From assembly GCA_051649605.1 (NCBI GenBank), contig JBOFHK010000001.1, positions 1-64,000 of the forward strand: a stretch of 64,000 bases of DNA, written 5' to 3'. The stretch comes from Brevinema_A sp051649605 (GTDB taxonomy: Bacteria; Spirochaetota; Brevinematia; Brevinematales; Brevinemataceae). The notes beneath the pieces are model-generated. The model did no database searches, had not been told where the DNA came from, and was given only the letters and a program-made list of their open reading frames with translations. A program made the translations under genes and the position numbers. Positions 15,391-24,555 of the stretch are shown piece after piece (the stretch's first letter is position 1; each line of letters begins with the position of its first letter).

Positions 15391-18001
15391 AAAACGAGTA
15401 CATATTGTCCCTCATATTCATTGGGACAGAGAGTGGTATTTTACTACAGAAGAATCTAGAATTCTTCTTGTTAATAATATGGAGGAGATTCTTGAACGAT
15501 TAGAGAATGACCCTGATTATCCCCATTTTATCCTAGATGGTCAAACTTGTATTTTGGAAGATTATTTTGCCATTAAACCAGAGTATAAAAATCGTGTTAA
15601 AAAACTTGTGGAACAAGGGAAAATCATTATTGGACCTTGGTATTCTCAAACGGATACGATTATTGTTAATGGAGAATCGATTGTTCGAAATTTAATGTAT
15701 GGAATTAAAGATTGTCAAGAATTTGGAGAACATATGAAAATCGGATACTTACCTGATTCTTTTGGTCAAAGTGAACAATTACCTCAAATTTTTCGAGGAT
15801 TTGATATTAATAAAGCAATGTTTTGGCGAGGTTGCTCCGAAAGACATGGGGCGAGTAAAACAGAATTTTATTGGCAATCGAATGATGGAAGTAAGGTTTT
15901 GGCACAGGTTTTACCTCTTGGCTACGCTATTGGAAAATATCTTCCTAATGATGTTCATACCTTACAAAAACGACTTACGAACTACATAGAAGTATTGGAC
16001 AAGAGAGCAACAACAAATGTGTTGATACTTCCCAATGGACACGATCAGATGCCGATTCAGCAAGATATTCACGAAGTTATTACGACTCTTCATAAGGCTT
16101 TTCCTGATTGTGAGTTTTTTCTTAGTTCTTATGATAAAGCCTACCAAGAAATTTTATCTCAAAACCCGTCTTTAGAGGCAATTCAAGGAGAATTTAATGA
16201 TGGAAAATATATGAGAGTTCATCGTTCTATTTCTTCTACTCGTATGGATATAAAAGTTCTCAATACACGCTTAGAGTATAAAATCACTAATATTCTTGAA
16301 CCCTTAATGTCGATTGCGTATACCTTAGGTTTTACCTATCATCATGGGTTAGTCGAACATGCGTGGAAACTAATCATGAAAAATCATGCCCACGATAGTA
16401 TTGCTTGTTGCTGTAGTGATGAGGTTCACCGAGAAATTAAAGAGCGTTTTTTATTAGCTGAGGATAAAATTGATAAACTAATCACATTTACCAAAAGAAA
16501 AATTGCTGATCATAATGGAGATTTTTTAGGAGAAGATAAACTAGTAATTTATAATTTGCTTCCTAAGGAACGTAAAGAAATCCACTCTGCAACAATTCGT
16601 ATTCGAGCAAATAATATTAAACTGCATGATGAACAAGGTGATGAGGTGGATTACCATGTCGTTTCCAAAAAAGAAATCGATCCAGGTTTGATTGATCGTC
16701 AAATCGTACATTATGGTGTTTATAATCCTTTTATTGAATATGAAATTCAGTTTGAAGTAACTATTCCAAGCCTTGGGTATAGAATTTTTAATATCGTTGC
16801 TCAGGAAGGAGAGGTGAAGATCCTCCAAGTTAATAAAAAAGATTGGCTTGAAAATGATTTCTATAAAATTACAGTTAATGATAATGGAACGATTAATGTT
16901 TTTAATAAAGTACTTAATAAAATGCTAACTAATGTATTACTTTTTGAAAATGGTGGCGATGATGGAGATGAATATGATTATTCTCCACCGCAGAATGATT
17001 GGATTATTACTTCAGAATTGGTACAAGCACATATTGATATTTATGAAGAAGGAGATATTCAGAAAGCGGTAATCTCCTATAACCTTACGTTACCAAAAGA
17101 TTTACAGGAAAGATCACAGAATAAAGCTTCTATTACCATGCCTATTACTATTTTTTTGAGCCTTTCTAAACACTCTCCAATAATAGATATTAAGGTATCG
17201 TTTGATTGTAATATCTACGATCAACGAATCCGTATCCATATTCCTAGTAATTTACTGGTTCATGAATCTATTGCGGATCAACAATTTGGTTTAATTACTA
17301 GACCGTTATATGATAAAGCATTAGATGTTTGGGAAGAAGAGAAATGGTCAGAAAAACCTGTTAATATCTATTCAATGATGAGCTTCGTAGGTCTCCATAA
17401 TGGCGAGGAAGGAATTAGTTGTCTTACCAAAGGTATTCGCGAATATGAAATACTTAACAAAAATGTTATTGCTTTGACGATGATGCGTGGTGTTGGGGTA
17501 CTTGGAAAATCTAATCTTATAGATCGTCCAGGGAGACCATCAGGTATTTCTCTACCGACTCCTGACTCACAAATATTAGGAAAACAGAGCTATGAATTTG
17601 CGTTTTATTGGTATCAAGGAGAGGCGGTGTCCAGTTTTATCTTAGGAAAAATGTATAATACCCCTCTAATCCACTATAATAAAATCCCCTATGATGCTAT
17701 GAAACTAAATTTAGAAAAACAAAATAGTCCTAAGATATTCAGCCTGTTACAAATAGAGGGTTTAGCCCAACTCAGTACGATAAAAGTTTCAGAAAATAAT
17801 CGAGGATTGGTTATTCGTATTTTTAACCCATATAGAGATAGAGAAATATCATCACAAATTTATTTATATCAAAAAATTTCTTCTGCATTTTTAACAAACC
17901 TTAATGAAGAGATAAAACAGGAACTTAAAGTAGAGAGCAATACCATTTTTATTCAAAAAATCCTCCCGAATCAAATAATAACGATTTTAGTAGAATTGTA
18001 A
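15383..18001 (+). CDS. mngB: GH38 alpha-mannosidase, mannosylglycerate hydrolase type
   Basis: 872 residues, overlapping mngA by 8 bases, with AAGGAAAGAGC before the start. The N-terminus VPHIHWDREWYFTTEESR is the GH38 zinc-site signature, and YLPDSFGQSEQLPQI carries the catalytic nucleophile Asp. Length equals E. coli MngB (877). It hydrolyses imported 2-O-(6-phospho-alpha-mannosyl)-D-glycerate to mannose-6-phosphate and glycerate in the cytoplasm; no signal peptide is present. Related GH38 enzymes act on other alpha-mannosides, but the permease partner points to this substrate. Confidence 0.85.
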   Translation: MLKKRVHIVPHIHWDREWYFTTEESRILLVNNMEEILERLENDPDYPHFILDGQTCILEDYFAIKPEYKNRVKKLVEQGKIIIGPWYSQTDTIIVNGESIVRNLMYGIKDCQEFGEHMKIGYLPDSFGQSEQLPQIFRGFDINKAMFWRGCSERHGASKTEFYWQSNDGSKVLAQVLPLGYAIGKYLPNDVHTLQKRLTNYIEVLDKRATTNVLILPNGHDQMPIQQDIHEVITTLHKAFPDCEFFLSSYDKAYQEILSQNPSLEAIQGEFNDGKYMRVHRSISSTRMDIKVLNTRLEYKITNILEPLMSIAYTLGFTYHHGLVEHAWKLIMKNHAHDSIACCCSDEVHREIKERFLLAEDKIDKLITFTKRKIADHNGDFLGEDKLVIYNLLPKERKEIHSATIRIRANNIKLHDEQGDEVDYHVVSKKEIDPGLIDRQIVHYGVYNPFIEYEIQFEVTIPSLGYRIFNIVAQEGEVKILQVNKKDWLENDFYKITVNDNGTINVFNKVLNKMLTNVLLFENGGDDGDEYDYSPPQNDWIITSELVQAHIDIYEEGDIQKAVISYNLTLPKDLQERSQNKASITMPITIFLSLSKHSPIIDIKVSFDCNIYDQRIRIHIPSNLLVHESIADQQFGLITRPLYDKALDVWEEEKWSEKPVNIYSMMSFVGLHNGEEGISCLTKGIREYEILNKNVIALTMMRGVGVLGKSNLIDRPGRPSGISLPTPDSQILGKQSYEFAFYWYQGEAVSSFILGKMYNTPLIHYNKIPYDAMKLNLEKQNSPKIFSLLQIEGLAQLSTIKVSENNRGLVIRIFNPYRDREISSQIYLYQKISSAFLTNLNEEIKQELKVESNTIFIQKILPNQIITILVEL

Positions 18002-18592
18002 AAATGAAATAATCGTCCTATGTAGGTTTGCCTATAGATGTATCTAGCACCAATATAGAAAACTAAAATAAGGATTGATATTCTGACGATCTCTTATAAA
18101 TTAACGTATGTTTTTCTATCCAAGTTTATCATTTTATTACGGTATGATAAACATTCGAGATCTCTACCTCTAGGTTTTTTTATTATTCCGAATTATTTAC
18201 TACTTGGTAAAAATATTATTTTCTAAAAACGATTTAGGATAATATTATAAAAAATGGTGTTATAATATTATATTAGGGTAGTTATTTTTTGTTACTAAGC
18301 TTTGAATACTTTTAAATAGATTTTAGATAACTATTTTTGATATTTCTCAAAAATACATACACATCTCTAGTGAGCCTCTGTAGCACATAATAATTAATAT
18401 TTGATTTTTCGATTTGATTTAATTTTATTCTATGTTATAATAAAAGTCTATTATTGAAGTGTTCTTTTTGTCAAGGGCATAGAGGATTTGTAAGCTTCCA
18501 TAAGAGTGATAGGGTGAGTTAGTACTCTCCAAAAATACAAAACCAAGTATTATTATTGATTAAATAAAGAGTCAAAAATAAGGAGATAAACG
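18002..18592. other. Non-coding gap between mngB and mupG
   Basis: About 590 bases without a credible gene, very AT-rich. It contains an imperfect hairpin (gtttatcat 18124-18132 with atgataaac 18144-18152) and a TGTTATAAT extended -10 near 18270. A clearer promoter lies at 18414-18441, followed by a leader of about 145 bases that includes a GC-richer segment (18460-18530). I recognise no known riboswitch or small RNA. Confidence 0.5.
18414..18441 (+). promoter_or_regulatory. Probable promoter of mupG-murP
   Basis: TTGATT (18414-18419), 16 bases, TATAAT (18436-18441). It would give a 5' leader of about 145 bases before the ATG of mupG. Confidence 0.5.
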
Positions 18593-19606
18593 ATGTGGGG
18601 TGTTTCTGTCTATGCGGGTCTTGATATGCCTAAAATTAATGAATACCTAAAAAAAGTTTCTTCTTTGGGAGCATCTAAAGTTTTTACTTCATTGCATATT
18701 CCTGAAGCTTCGTCTACTCTTATGGGAGATTTTTTTATAATTTTAGATACTTGTGCCGAAGAAGGCTTATCTCTCTATGTGGATACCTCCGCAGAATATT
18801 ATCAAAAACTCCCTTTTGATCGTTACCCTAAGTTATCATTAAGATTGGATTTTGGTTTTTCAGATAATGAAATTACTCAATTAGCTCAAAAACATCAGCT
18901 AGTACTTAATGCTTCTACGCTTACAGAAGGACAGATAGACCGACTACGTAAAGCAGGGATTGACTGGGATAGGATTTCCGTTTGTCATAATTATTACCCT
19001 CGCCCTGAAACGGGGCTTTCTCCACAATTTTTCTATCAAAAAAACAATATTTATATTGACATGGGACTTGAGGTAGATGCCTTTATTACGGGTGGTTTAT
19101 GGAGACGCCCTCCTCTTGGCTTGGGTCTTCCTACCATCGAAAGACATAGAAATTGCTCACCACTAACCGCGGCACAAGAATGTTTAGCCTTAGGAGCTTC
19201 TTGTGTACTCTTTGGTGATATGGCTTCGGATAAAGAGTTAGAACAAGTTGCCCAACTCCAAGAAGGAGTATTGGTTTTACCTGTTCAGTGGTTTGATCAA
19301 GAAAAGAGTCTTTATAAAACAATGGAGCATCGTAATCGACCTGATCCAGGAGATGGTTTAGTACGTAGTGAGCTATCTCGAGGAATATTAAAAGAACCTC
19401 TGGCTCCCCAAAATTGTAATTTTCGCCCTAAAGGAAGTGTTACAGTAGATAATAAGCTTTATGGACGCTATGGAGGGGAATTACATATTACAGCTAAAGA
19501 TTTTCCTGCAGATTCTCGAGTAAATGTACTTGGTCATATTGCAGATGAGGGGATTCTTGTAGATTATATTAAACCCTATGATAAGTGGATTTTTATAGAT
19601 AAATAA
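18593..19606 (+). CDS. mupG: MupG-family 6-phospho-N-acetylmuramidase (DUF871)
   Basis: 337 residues, start preceded by AAGGAGA. The N-terminal two thirds form a TIM-barrel (MWGVSVYAGLDM, GASKVFTSLHIPE, SLYVDTSAEYY, LRLDFGF, CHNYYPRPETGLS), followed by a C-terminal beta domain (SRGILKEPLAPQNC, GRYGGELHI), the DUF871/MupG arrangement. Characterised MupG from Staphylococcus cleaves MurNAc-6-phosphate-GlcNAc inside the cell after PTS uptake. It is 12 bases upstream of a MurP-like PTS gene, which supports a role in recovering cell-wall sugars. Confidence 0.85.
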   Translation: MWGVSVYAGLDMPKINEYLKKVSSLGASKVFTSLHIPEASSTLMGDFFIILDTCAEEGLSLYVDTSAEYYQKLPFDRYPKLSLRLDFGFSDNEITQLAQKHQLVLNASTLTEGQIDRLRKAGIDWDRISVCHNYYPRPETGLSPQFFYQKNNIYIDMGLEVDAFITGGLWRRPPLGLGLPTIERHRNCSPLTAAQECLALGASCVLFGDMASDKELEQVAQLQEGVLVLPVQWFDQEKSLYKTMEHRNRPDPGDGLVRSELSRGILKEPLAPQNCNFRPKGSVTVDNKLYGRYGGELHITAKDFPADSRVNVLGHIADEGILVDYIKPYDKWIFIDK

Positions 19607-19618
19607 AAGGAGAGCGTT

Positions 19619-20962
19619 ATGAGTTCAAAGTTTAGTAAGCTCGCTGAAGGTATTGTTACCTTATCAGGTGGTAAAGAAAATATTACTAGTGCCGTTAATT
19701 GTATGACAAGGGTACGTCTTAGGTTAAAGGATCGTGATCGAGTGGATCTTGATGCTCTTAAAAGTCTTGACGGTGTGATGGGAGTCCTTGAAGAAGATGG
19801 GCTTATGCAGGTGGTTGTGGGACCTGGTACTGCTCAAAAAGTGAGAGAGCTGATGGATAAGGTACTTGTACTGGAAGAAGCAGATTCAGTAAAAGCAGAA
19901 GCCAAAAAAAAGTATGGTACTCGTATGGGGGCTTCTCTGAAGGTATTCAGTAATATTTTTATCCCATTGATTCCTGGTTTTATTGCTTGTGGATTACTTT
20001 TGGGAATTTCTAATATTCTAAAAAGTCCACTACTTGCTGGTCATATCGGAGAACAGTACCCTAATATGGTAAAGCTTATTTCCCTAATGGGAGGTTCGGT
20101 ATTCTTTTATATGAATGCGATGATTGGTGCTAACACAGCTAAAGAAGCTGGAGGAAGCCCAGTGATGGGAATGATTATGGCTGCCATTCTCTTTAATCCT
20201 GAGCTTAATGATATTTCCCTAATTGGTATCCAATTTGTAGCAGGGCGTGGGGGGATCTTTGCCATTCTTATGGCAGGATTTTTTGTTGCCAAGGTAGAAA
20301 TTTTTATCCGTAAATATATGCCTAATGCATTAGATTTATTTTTTACATCACTTTTTACCCTTATTATAGCAACCCCTATTGTATTACTAGTAATCCAGCC
20401 TATTGGAGGAATGCTCTCAACGGGTATTGGGACAGGAGCTACCACTCTTTTAAATGGAGGTGGTTTTTTGGCTGGTTTTATTCTAGGAGGAACCTTCTTA
20501 CCATTAGTAATGACAGGTATTCATCAAGGTCTTGTTCCAATTATGACCGATATGCTCAATACCTATAAAGTCAACAATCTCCTGCCAGTATTAGCAATGT
20601 CTGGTGCAGGTCAGGTGGGGGCTGCTTTTGCTGTTCTCATCAAAACGCATAATAAAAAACTTAAAGATACTGCGAAAAGCGGTTTAGTACCAGGTATTTT
20701 AGGGGTGGGGGAGCCTCTTATTTATGGAGTTACCCTTCCTTTAGGTAAGCCTTTCCTTGGAGCTTGTATTGGAGGGGCTGTCGGAGGAGGATTCGTTGCT
20801 CTCTTCCAAGTGGGAGCTCTTATTCCTGGAGGTTTATCAGGTGTCCTACTGACGGCTGCTATTACCCCAGAAAAAATGGTCTACTACCTATTCTCTGTTA
20901 TGGCTGCTTATATTGTAGGTTTTATTGCTACTTGGCTGATTGGCTTTGATGATCCAAAGTAG
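19619..20962 (+). CDS. murP: PTS EIIBC, glucose family, MurNAc (MurP)-like
   Basis: 447 residues with AAGGAGAG before the start. EIIB covers residues 1-90 with phospho-Cys28 in SAVNCMTRVRLRL; EIIC follows with about ten membrane helices and the GVGEPLIYGVTLPLGKPF loop. There is no EIIA domain, as in MurP, which borrows EIIA from the glucose system. Pairing with mupG suggests MurNAc or MurNAc-GlcNAc as substrate. No murQ or murR is present in this window. Confidence 0.82.
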   Translation: MSSKFSKLAEGIVTLSGGKENITSAVNCMTRVRLRLKDRDRVDLDALKSLDGVMGVLEEDGLMQVVVGPGTAQKVRELMDKVLVLEEADSVKAEAKKKYGTRMGASLKVFSNIFIPLIPGFIACGLLLGISNILKSPLLAGHIGEQYPNMVKLISLMGGSVFFYMNAMIGANTAKEAGGSPVMGMIMAAILFNPELNDISLIGIQFVAGRGGIFAILMAGFFVAKVEIFIRKYMPNALDLFFTSLFTLIIATPIVLLVIQPIGGMLSTGIGTGATTLLNGGGFLAGFILGGTFLPLVMTGIHQGLVPIMTDMLNTYKVNNLLPVLAMSGAGQVGAAFAVLIKTHNKKLKDTAKSGLVPGILGVGEPLIYGVTLPLGKPFLGACIGGAVGGGFVALFQVGALIPGGLSGVLLTAAITPEKMVYYLFSVMAAYIVGFIATWLIGFDDPK

Positions 20963-21050
20963 GATTGTATCATCATATCTATAGAGGGTTGTAAATAAAG
21001 TGATGATTGGAAGAAGTGATTAATTAAATATAAAAAAACTAAAAAAGACG

Positions 21051-21097
21051 ACAATCAAAAGAACAGAGTATATTTTATACTCTGTTCTTTTGATTGT
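21051..21097. terminator. Bidirectional terminator between murP and the glycan operon
   Basis: A perfect 22-bp inverted repeat (21051-21072 with 21076-21097) around a 3-base loop. It lies between the converging murP and the last glycan gene. Confidence 0.85.
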
Positions 21098-21128
21098 ATA
21101 TTACAAAAATTCTTTGTTTCTTATTAAA

Positions 21129-21905
21129 CTATTTTGGTAAATAATAGCCAGTTTGTAATCTCCATAACTCGTGGATAATACCAAAATTACCACGCAGGGT
21201 GATTTTGGTAGGAGTTTTACCTTTTTGGGGATAGATTCGAGATACAGGAATTTCACAAGTTTTAAATCCTGATTTTGGAGCCATGACGGACATATAAAAA
21301 AGGAGCTCATAACCACTAAAAATATCACGAAAAATCGATAATTGTTCACTCTCTAATAATTTTTTTGAGATTCCTCTATAGGCTGAAGTTGTGTCTGTAT
21401 AATGAAATCCTGACATCAAACTTACCCATGGTGCATGAATAAGTTTGACCGCTAGGAATCTGGATATAGGGGTGTTTTTATGGATGCCTCCAGGGATAAA
21501 TCGTGATCCTTGAATAAAATCATAGCCTTCTTCAAGTTTTTTGATGAAATTTGGAATTGCTTCTACTCCATCTTTATTATTACCATCGATGGTAATGATT
21601 CCTTTATATCCTTTAGTTAAAATATAATCAAATCCCATACGAAATTGAGCTCCTTGTTTGCCCGATCCTGTCTTGACGAGAATTGTAGATACGTTCATTA
21701 ATTTCAAAAATTCATGATTGGTACTACCGTCCGTACTATTACCATCGAATATAATAATATCTGAAATTTTATCAATACCTTGTTCAAGCATGATTTGGAG
21801 TTCTTTTTTAATTTTTTCGCCTTCATTGAGAAGAGGGATTCCAACACAATAATCATGCTTTTTAGGGGTAAATTCAAAAACACTATAATTTGGGATTTGT
21901 CGCAT
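21129..21905 (-). CDS. Family 2 glycosyltransferase, polyprenol-phosphate sugar synthase type
   Basis: 258 residues. A GT-A fold with VGIPLLNEGEKI, the nucleotide-sugar acidic site IIIFDGNSTDGS and ITIDGNNKDGVEAI, and the later SRFIPGG and YTDTTSAYRGIS motifs typical of DPM1/DPG-synthase-like enzymes, which move a sugar from UDP or GDP to a membrane polyprenol phosphate. No membrane helix is visible. It is the last gene of the leftward glycan operon; its ATG overlaps the stop of the gene above (TAATG). Confidence 0.8.
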   Translation of the reverse strand: MRQIPNYSVFEFTPKKHDYCVGIPLLNEGEKIKKELQIMLEQGIDKISDIIIFDGNSTDGSTNHEFLKLMNVSTILVKTGSGKQGAQFRMGFDYILTKGYKGIITIDGNNKDGVEAIPNFIKKLEEGYDFIQGSRFIPGGIHKNTPISRFLAVKLIHAPWVSLMSGFHYTDTTSAYRGISKKLLESEQLSIFRDIFSGYELLFYMSVMAPKSGFKTCEIPVSRIYPQKGKTPTKITLRGNFGIIHELWRLQTGYYLPK

Positions 21906-22717
21906 TATAGATACTCCTGTACTAGCTTAATTGTTTTTTTGATTAATTTAAGATCACTTGTTTGGGAAACCATTTCTATTGATAAGATTTTTGTATTAGT
22001 AGATTGTAGAGGTTCACAAACTTTAGAATATTCAGAAATATAATTTTGAATTTCTTGCCTATAGTCATCAAAATTAGTTTTTAAAAAAGGAATACTAATA
22101 TGAGCATGATTAACGTGATGAATATCTTGGAAAAGGTCAGTTATATTTTCTTTTTCTAAAATTATCGTACTCAAATCAAGGTTAATTCCTATATTAGACC
22201 AAGAATGAGTAGAAATAAACTCTTTTACAGAATTGGTTGTAGTAAGAAAATTTGTACCATATTGGTGGGAGTTAGCTTCTATATTAATAAAACAATTTTT
22301 TTTGTGAGCGTATTGATTTAGTTCATCGAAAAAGGAAATTGGTGTGGTACTAGATCCTTCTGTAGGGATAATTCTTAATTTTGGAGAACCAAAAACAAGA
22401 TTGGTGATTCCTAAAACACTTGCAATATTGATTATTTTTTTTGTTGCAAGGAGGAGATTGTTTTTTTGTTTCTCTGTGCCAAATAAAAATGCATTATCGA
22501 TACCAAAATGAATACTTTGTAATGAGAGTGCTTGTAAACCGAAAGATTCCCACTCTTGTTTTTTTTCCAAATAAAAATCTAAAGGTTCATCAAAAACATT
22601 AGATGTAAATTTACTGAGTACAATTTCAAGGTAGGGGATGGAAAGTTTTTGTAGTAGTTGGTATACAAACAATCGATCGGTGTTATCCCATGCTAGAGAA
22701 GAGATACATAGTTGCAT
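21905..22717 (-). CDS. Sugar phosphate isomerase/epimerase-like TIM-barrel protein
   Basis: 270 residues from the ATG at 22717, which overlaps the stop of the preceding gene (TAATG); the longer reading starts within that gene. The protein shows the xylose-isomerase-like pattern: N-terminal CISSLAWDN, IPYLEIVLSKF, VFGSPKLR, CFINIEANSHQYGTNF, IGINLDLSTI and NHAHISIP, including His and Asp/Glu that can bind a metal. Such enzymes isomerise or epimerise sugars or polyols. Its position between an epimerase and a polyprenol glycosyltransferase suggests it helps make a special sugar. Substrate is unknown. Confidence 0.7.
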   Translation of the reverse strand: MQLCISSLAWDNTDRLFVYQLLQKLSIPYLEIVLSKFTSNVFDEPLDFYLEKKQEWESFGLQALSLQSIHFGIDNAFLFGTEKQKNNLLLATKKIINIASVLGITNLVFGSPKLRIIPTEGSSTTPISFFDELNQYAHKKNCFINIEANSHQYGTNFLTTTNSVKEFISTHSWSNIGINLDLSTIILEKENITDLFQDIHHVNHAHISIPFLKTNFDDYRQEIQNYISEYSKVCEPLQSTNTKILSIEMVSQTSDLKLIKKTIKLVQEYL

Positions 22718-23649
22718 TAGAGGACTCCATTTTTTTGAAAAAATTCTGTAAGATCTGCGAATATTTGAGATTGGGTGTAGAGATAAAAGTTGTTTCCCCA
22801 AAGGTGAGCGTGAATAGATTTCATATTGTAGTCAAATTTATAGACTGTAGTACAATTAAATTCCTTTTGAAATAAAATCTTTATAATTTCTTTTGGAGTA
22901 ATAGGCTCAGAACATATATTTAATTCTGAAATTCCATTTGTAAATGCTCTAGTGATATCTCTATGTAAATTTTGAAGATTGTAAAATTGGAATTTACTAT
23001 CAGCATTGGTAAATTGTAAAGATGTAAATTGTAGTTGTTCGAAGGTGTGATTGATCTGTTCGAGTGTGTTCTCGGAAATCGCACGATCTTTTTGAAATTG
23101 GTACATATTTTTGGTTTTATTAAATTCATAGTAGGATTTAATAAGGGGTGAGTAAGTAGACAATTCTTCAAATTTTTCTATTTTAAGAAAAGCAGGACTA
23201 GGATTGATAATATCAAATAAAAAATTCTTCTTAAGTTTATCACCAAATAAAGCGGGTAAACGGATAATAAGTGCTTGCTCAAAGATTTGTTGGAACTGTT
23301 CTTCGGCCATACGGCGATGGATACCGTAGGGTGTTGATATATCAAAATTTGAGGATCTTTCATCTGCGGTAATGGGCTGAGCGTATATGGCGATTGTTGA
23401 GATAAGCACTGATTTTTTAGCTCGTACGGTGGATAATATATCCAAAATATCTTGAATATTCTTTTTATCTTGCTCAGGATTTGCGTTAGCGGTAAACATT
23501 TCAGCTGGAATACCAGCACAAACTAAATAATCAAATTCTTGATTTTGTATTTCTTGAATATTTTTAGAATTGTAGTTATGAGTATAATTCATCTTATTGG
23601 ATAAATTACCACCGACAAATCCTGTATATCCGATTAGAGCTGATTTCAT
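22717..23649 (-). CDS. NAD-dependent epimerase/dehydratase-like protein (SDR fold)
   Basis: 310 residues. A Rossmann start (ALIGYTGFVGGNL) and an SDR-like catalytic layout (SVLISTIAIYAQP with TPYGIHRRMAEE, a Y-x3-R instead of the usual Y-x3-K). The Lys of the YxxxK motif appears replaced by Arg, so the classical dehydrogenase chemistry may be altered. It is coupled to the TIM-barrel gene by a TAATG overlap. Related proteins reduce or epimerise nucleotide sugars; its exact reaction is not clear. Confidence 0.65.
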   Translation of the reverse strand: MKSALIGYTGFVGGNLSNKMNYTHNYNSKNIQEIQNQEFDYLVCAGIPAEMFTANANPEQDKKNIQDILDILSTVRAKKSVLISTIAIYAQPITADERSSNFDISTPYGIHRRMAEEQFQQIFEQALIIRLPALFGDKLKKNFLFDIINPSPAFLKIEKFEELSTYSPLIKSYYEFNKTKNMYQFQKDRAISENTLEQINHTFEQLQFTSLQFTNADSKFQFYNLQNLHRDITRAFTNGISELNICSEPITPKEIIKILFQKEFNCTTVYKFDYNMKSIHAHLWGNNFYLYTQSQIFADLTEFFQKNGVL

Positions 23650-23657
23650 ATATTTTC

Positions 23658-24554
23658 CTATAGTTTTTTTATTTGCTTGGTTTTATACATAGAAGTCCCT
23701 AAGAGTTCTTGCCCTAATAGTCCTAAATAGCGAGTGAGGAAGGATAAAATAATAAAAATCCCTGAAAATCCAAAGGAACAGAGTAAAAATAATGTTGTCC
23801 ACCCTTCTACGATATTTTGCTTGAATATAAATACCAATAAAACATAAACAATTCCAACGAGAGAACCCAACAAACATACGATAGAAATATAAAAAGCTAG
23901 TTGGGGCAATAAATCTGAAAATATCATCATATAGACTGTGTAATCATCCTTGGACAGAGGAACATTTTTTGTGGGTGTATATGATATTTGTTTGATATTA
24001 TATCCAGAATCTTTTAATAAAATACTGAGTGGTAAAATCCTACTTTTTGTTAGGGAGCAGAAATTTATAACTCTTTTAGAAAGTACAAAGATAGAATTAT
24101 GTTTTAAAGAAATTTCTTTATGTAAGAATTTACTGGTAAGTGTCAATAGAGCCTTATATTTAAATGTCGTATAATTACTATTTAATATAATAATATCATT
24201 ACCATCTTTATGATAATTATAGAGCGATTCTAATTGTTCTATAATGTTACTGATAGTATAATCTATAATTATAAAAACGGAATCCCCTTTAGAAAATTCT
24301 ATTCCAGATCGTAATGCCTGATCTTGAATATGTTTCCCACCTAAATCAATAAGCATAACATCTTTAAGAGTTGGTTCGAGTTGTGTTTGTAATATATTAG
24401 AATCGAGGGAGGAATTATTAACTAAGATCAGTTCAAAGTATTCAAAATAGGATGTAATCCAAGATTCTAATTGATTAAATAAATATCTATCTAACTCTGT
24501 TTTCTCATCATAATAAAAAATAAAAGAAGCGTAGACTTGTTCTTTTTGAATCAT
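23658..24554 (-). CDS. Membrane-anchored family 2 glycosyltransferase (GtrB/ArnC-like)
   Basis: 298 residues. The N-terminal GT-A part has FELILVNNSSLDSN, MLIDLGGKHIQDQALRSGIEFSKGDSVFIIIDYT, with the last in place of the DxD. Two membrane helices follow (about 213-245 and 255-285), and a cytosolic tail ends LLGTSMYKTKQIKKL. This is the form of bactoprenol glucosyltransferases (GtrB, ArnC). The acidic motif is weak (DYT rather than DAD), so activity may be altered. It adjoins a polytopic membrane protein, as in Gtr-type systems. Confidence 0.65.
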   Translation of the reverse strand: MIQKEQVYASFIFYYDEKTELDRYLFNQLESWITSYFEYFELILVNNSSLDSNILQTQLEPTLKDVMLIDLGGKHIQDQALRSGIEFSKGDSVFIIIDYTISNIIEQLESLYNYHKDGNDIIILNSNYTTFKYKALLTLTSKFLHKEISLKHNSIFVLSKRVINFCSLTKSRILPLSILLKDSGYNIKQISYTPTKNVPLSKDDYTVYMMIFSDLLPQLAFYISIVCLLGSLVGIVYVLLVFIFKQNIVEGWTTLFLLCSFGFSGIFIILSFLTRYLGLLGQELLGTSMYKTKQIKKL

Positions 24555-24555
24555 A

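Noticed and set aside
18002..18592. A small gene or SRP RNA in the mngB-mupG gap
   Set aside because: No open frame with a ribosome site and none of the conserved SRP (4.5S) loop sequence is present.
22718..22801. Longer N-terminus for the TIM-barrel protein
   Set aside because: It would overlap the preceding gene by 84 bases; the TAATG junction at 22719-22715 gives a natural coupled start at the barrel's first strand.
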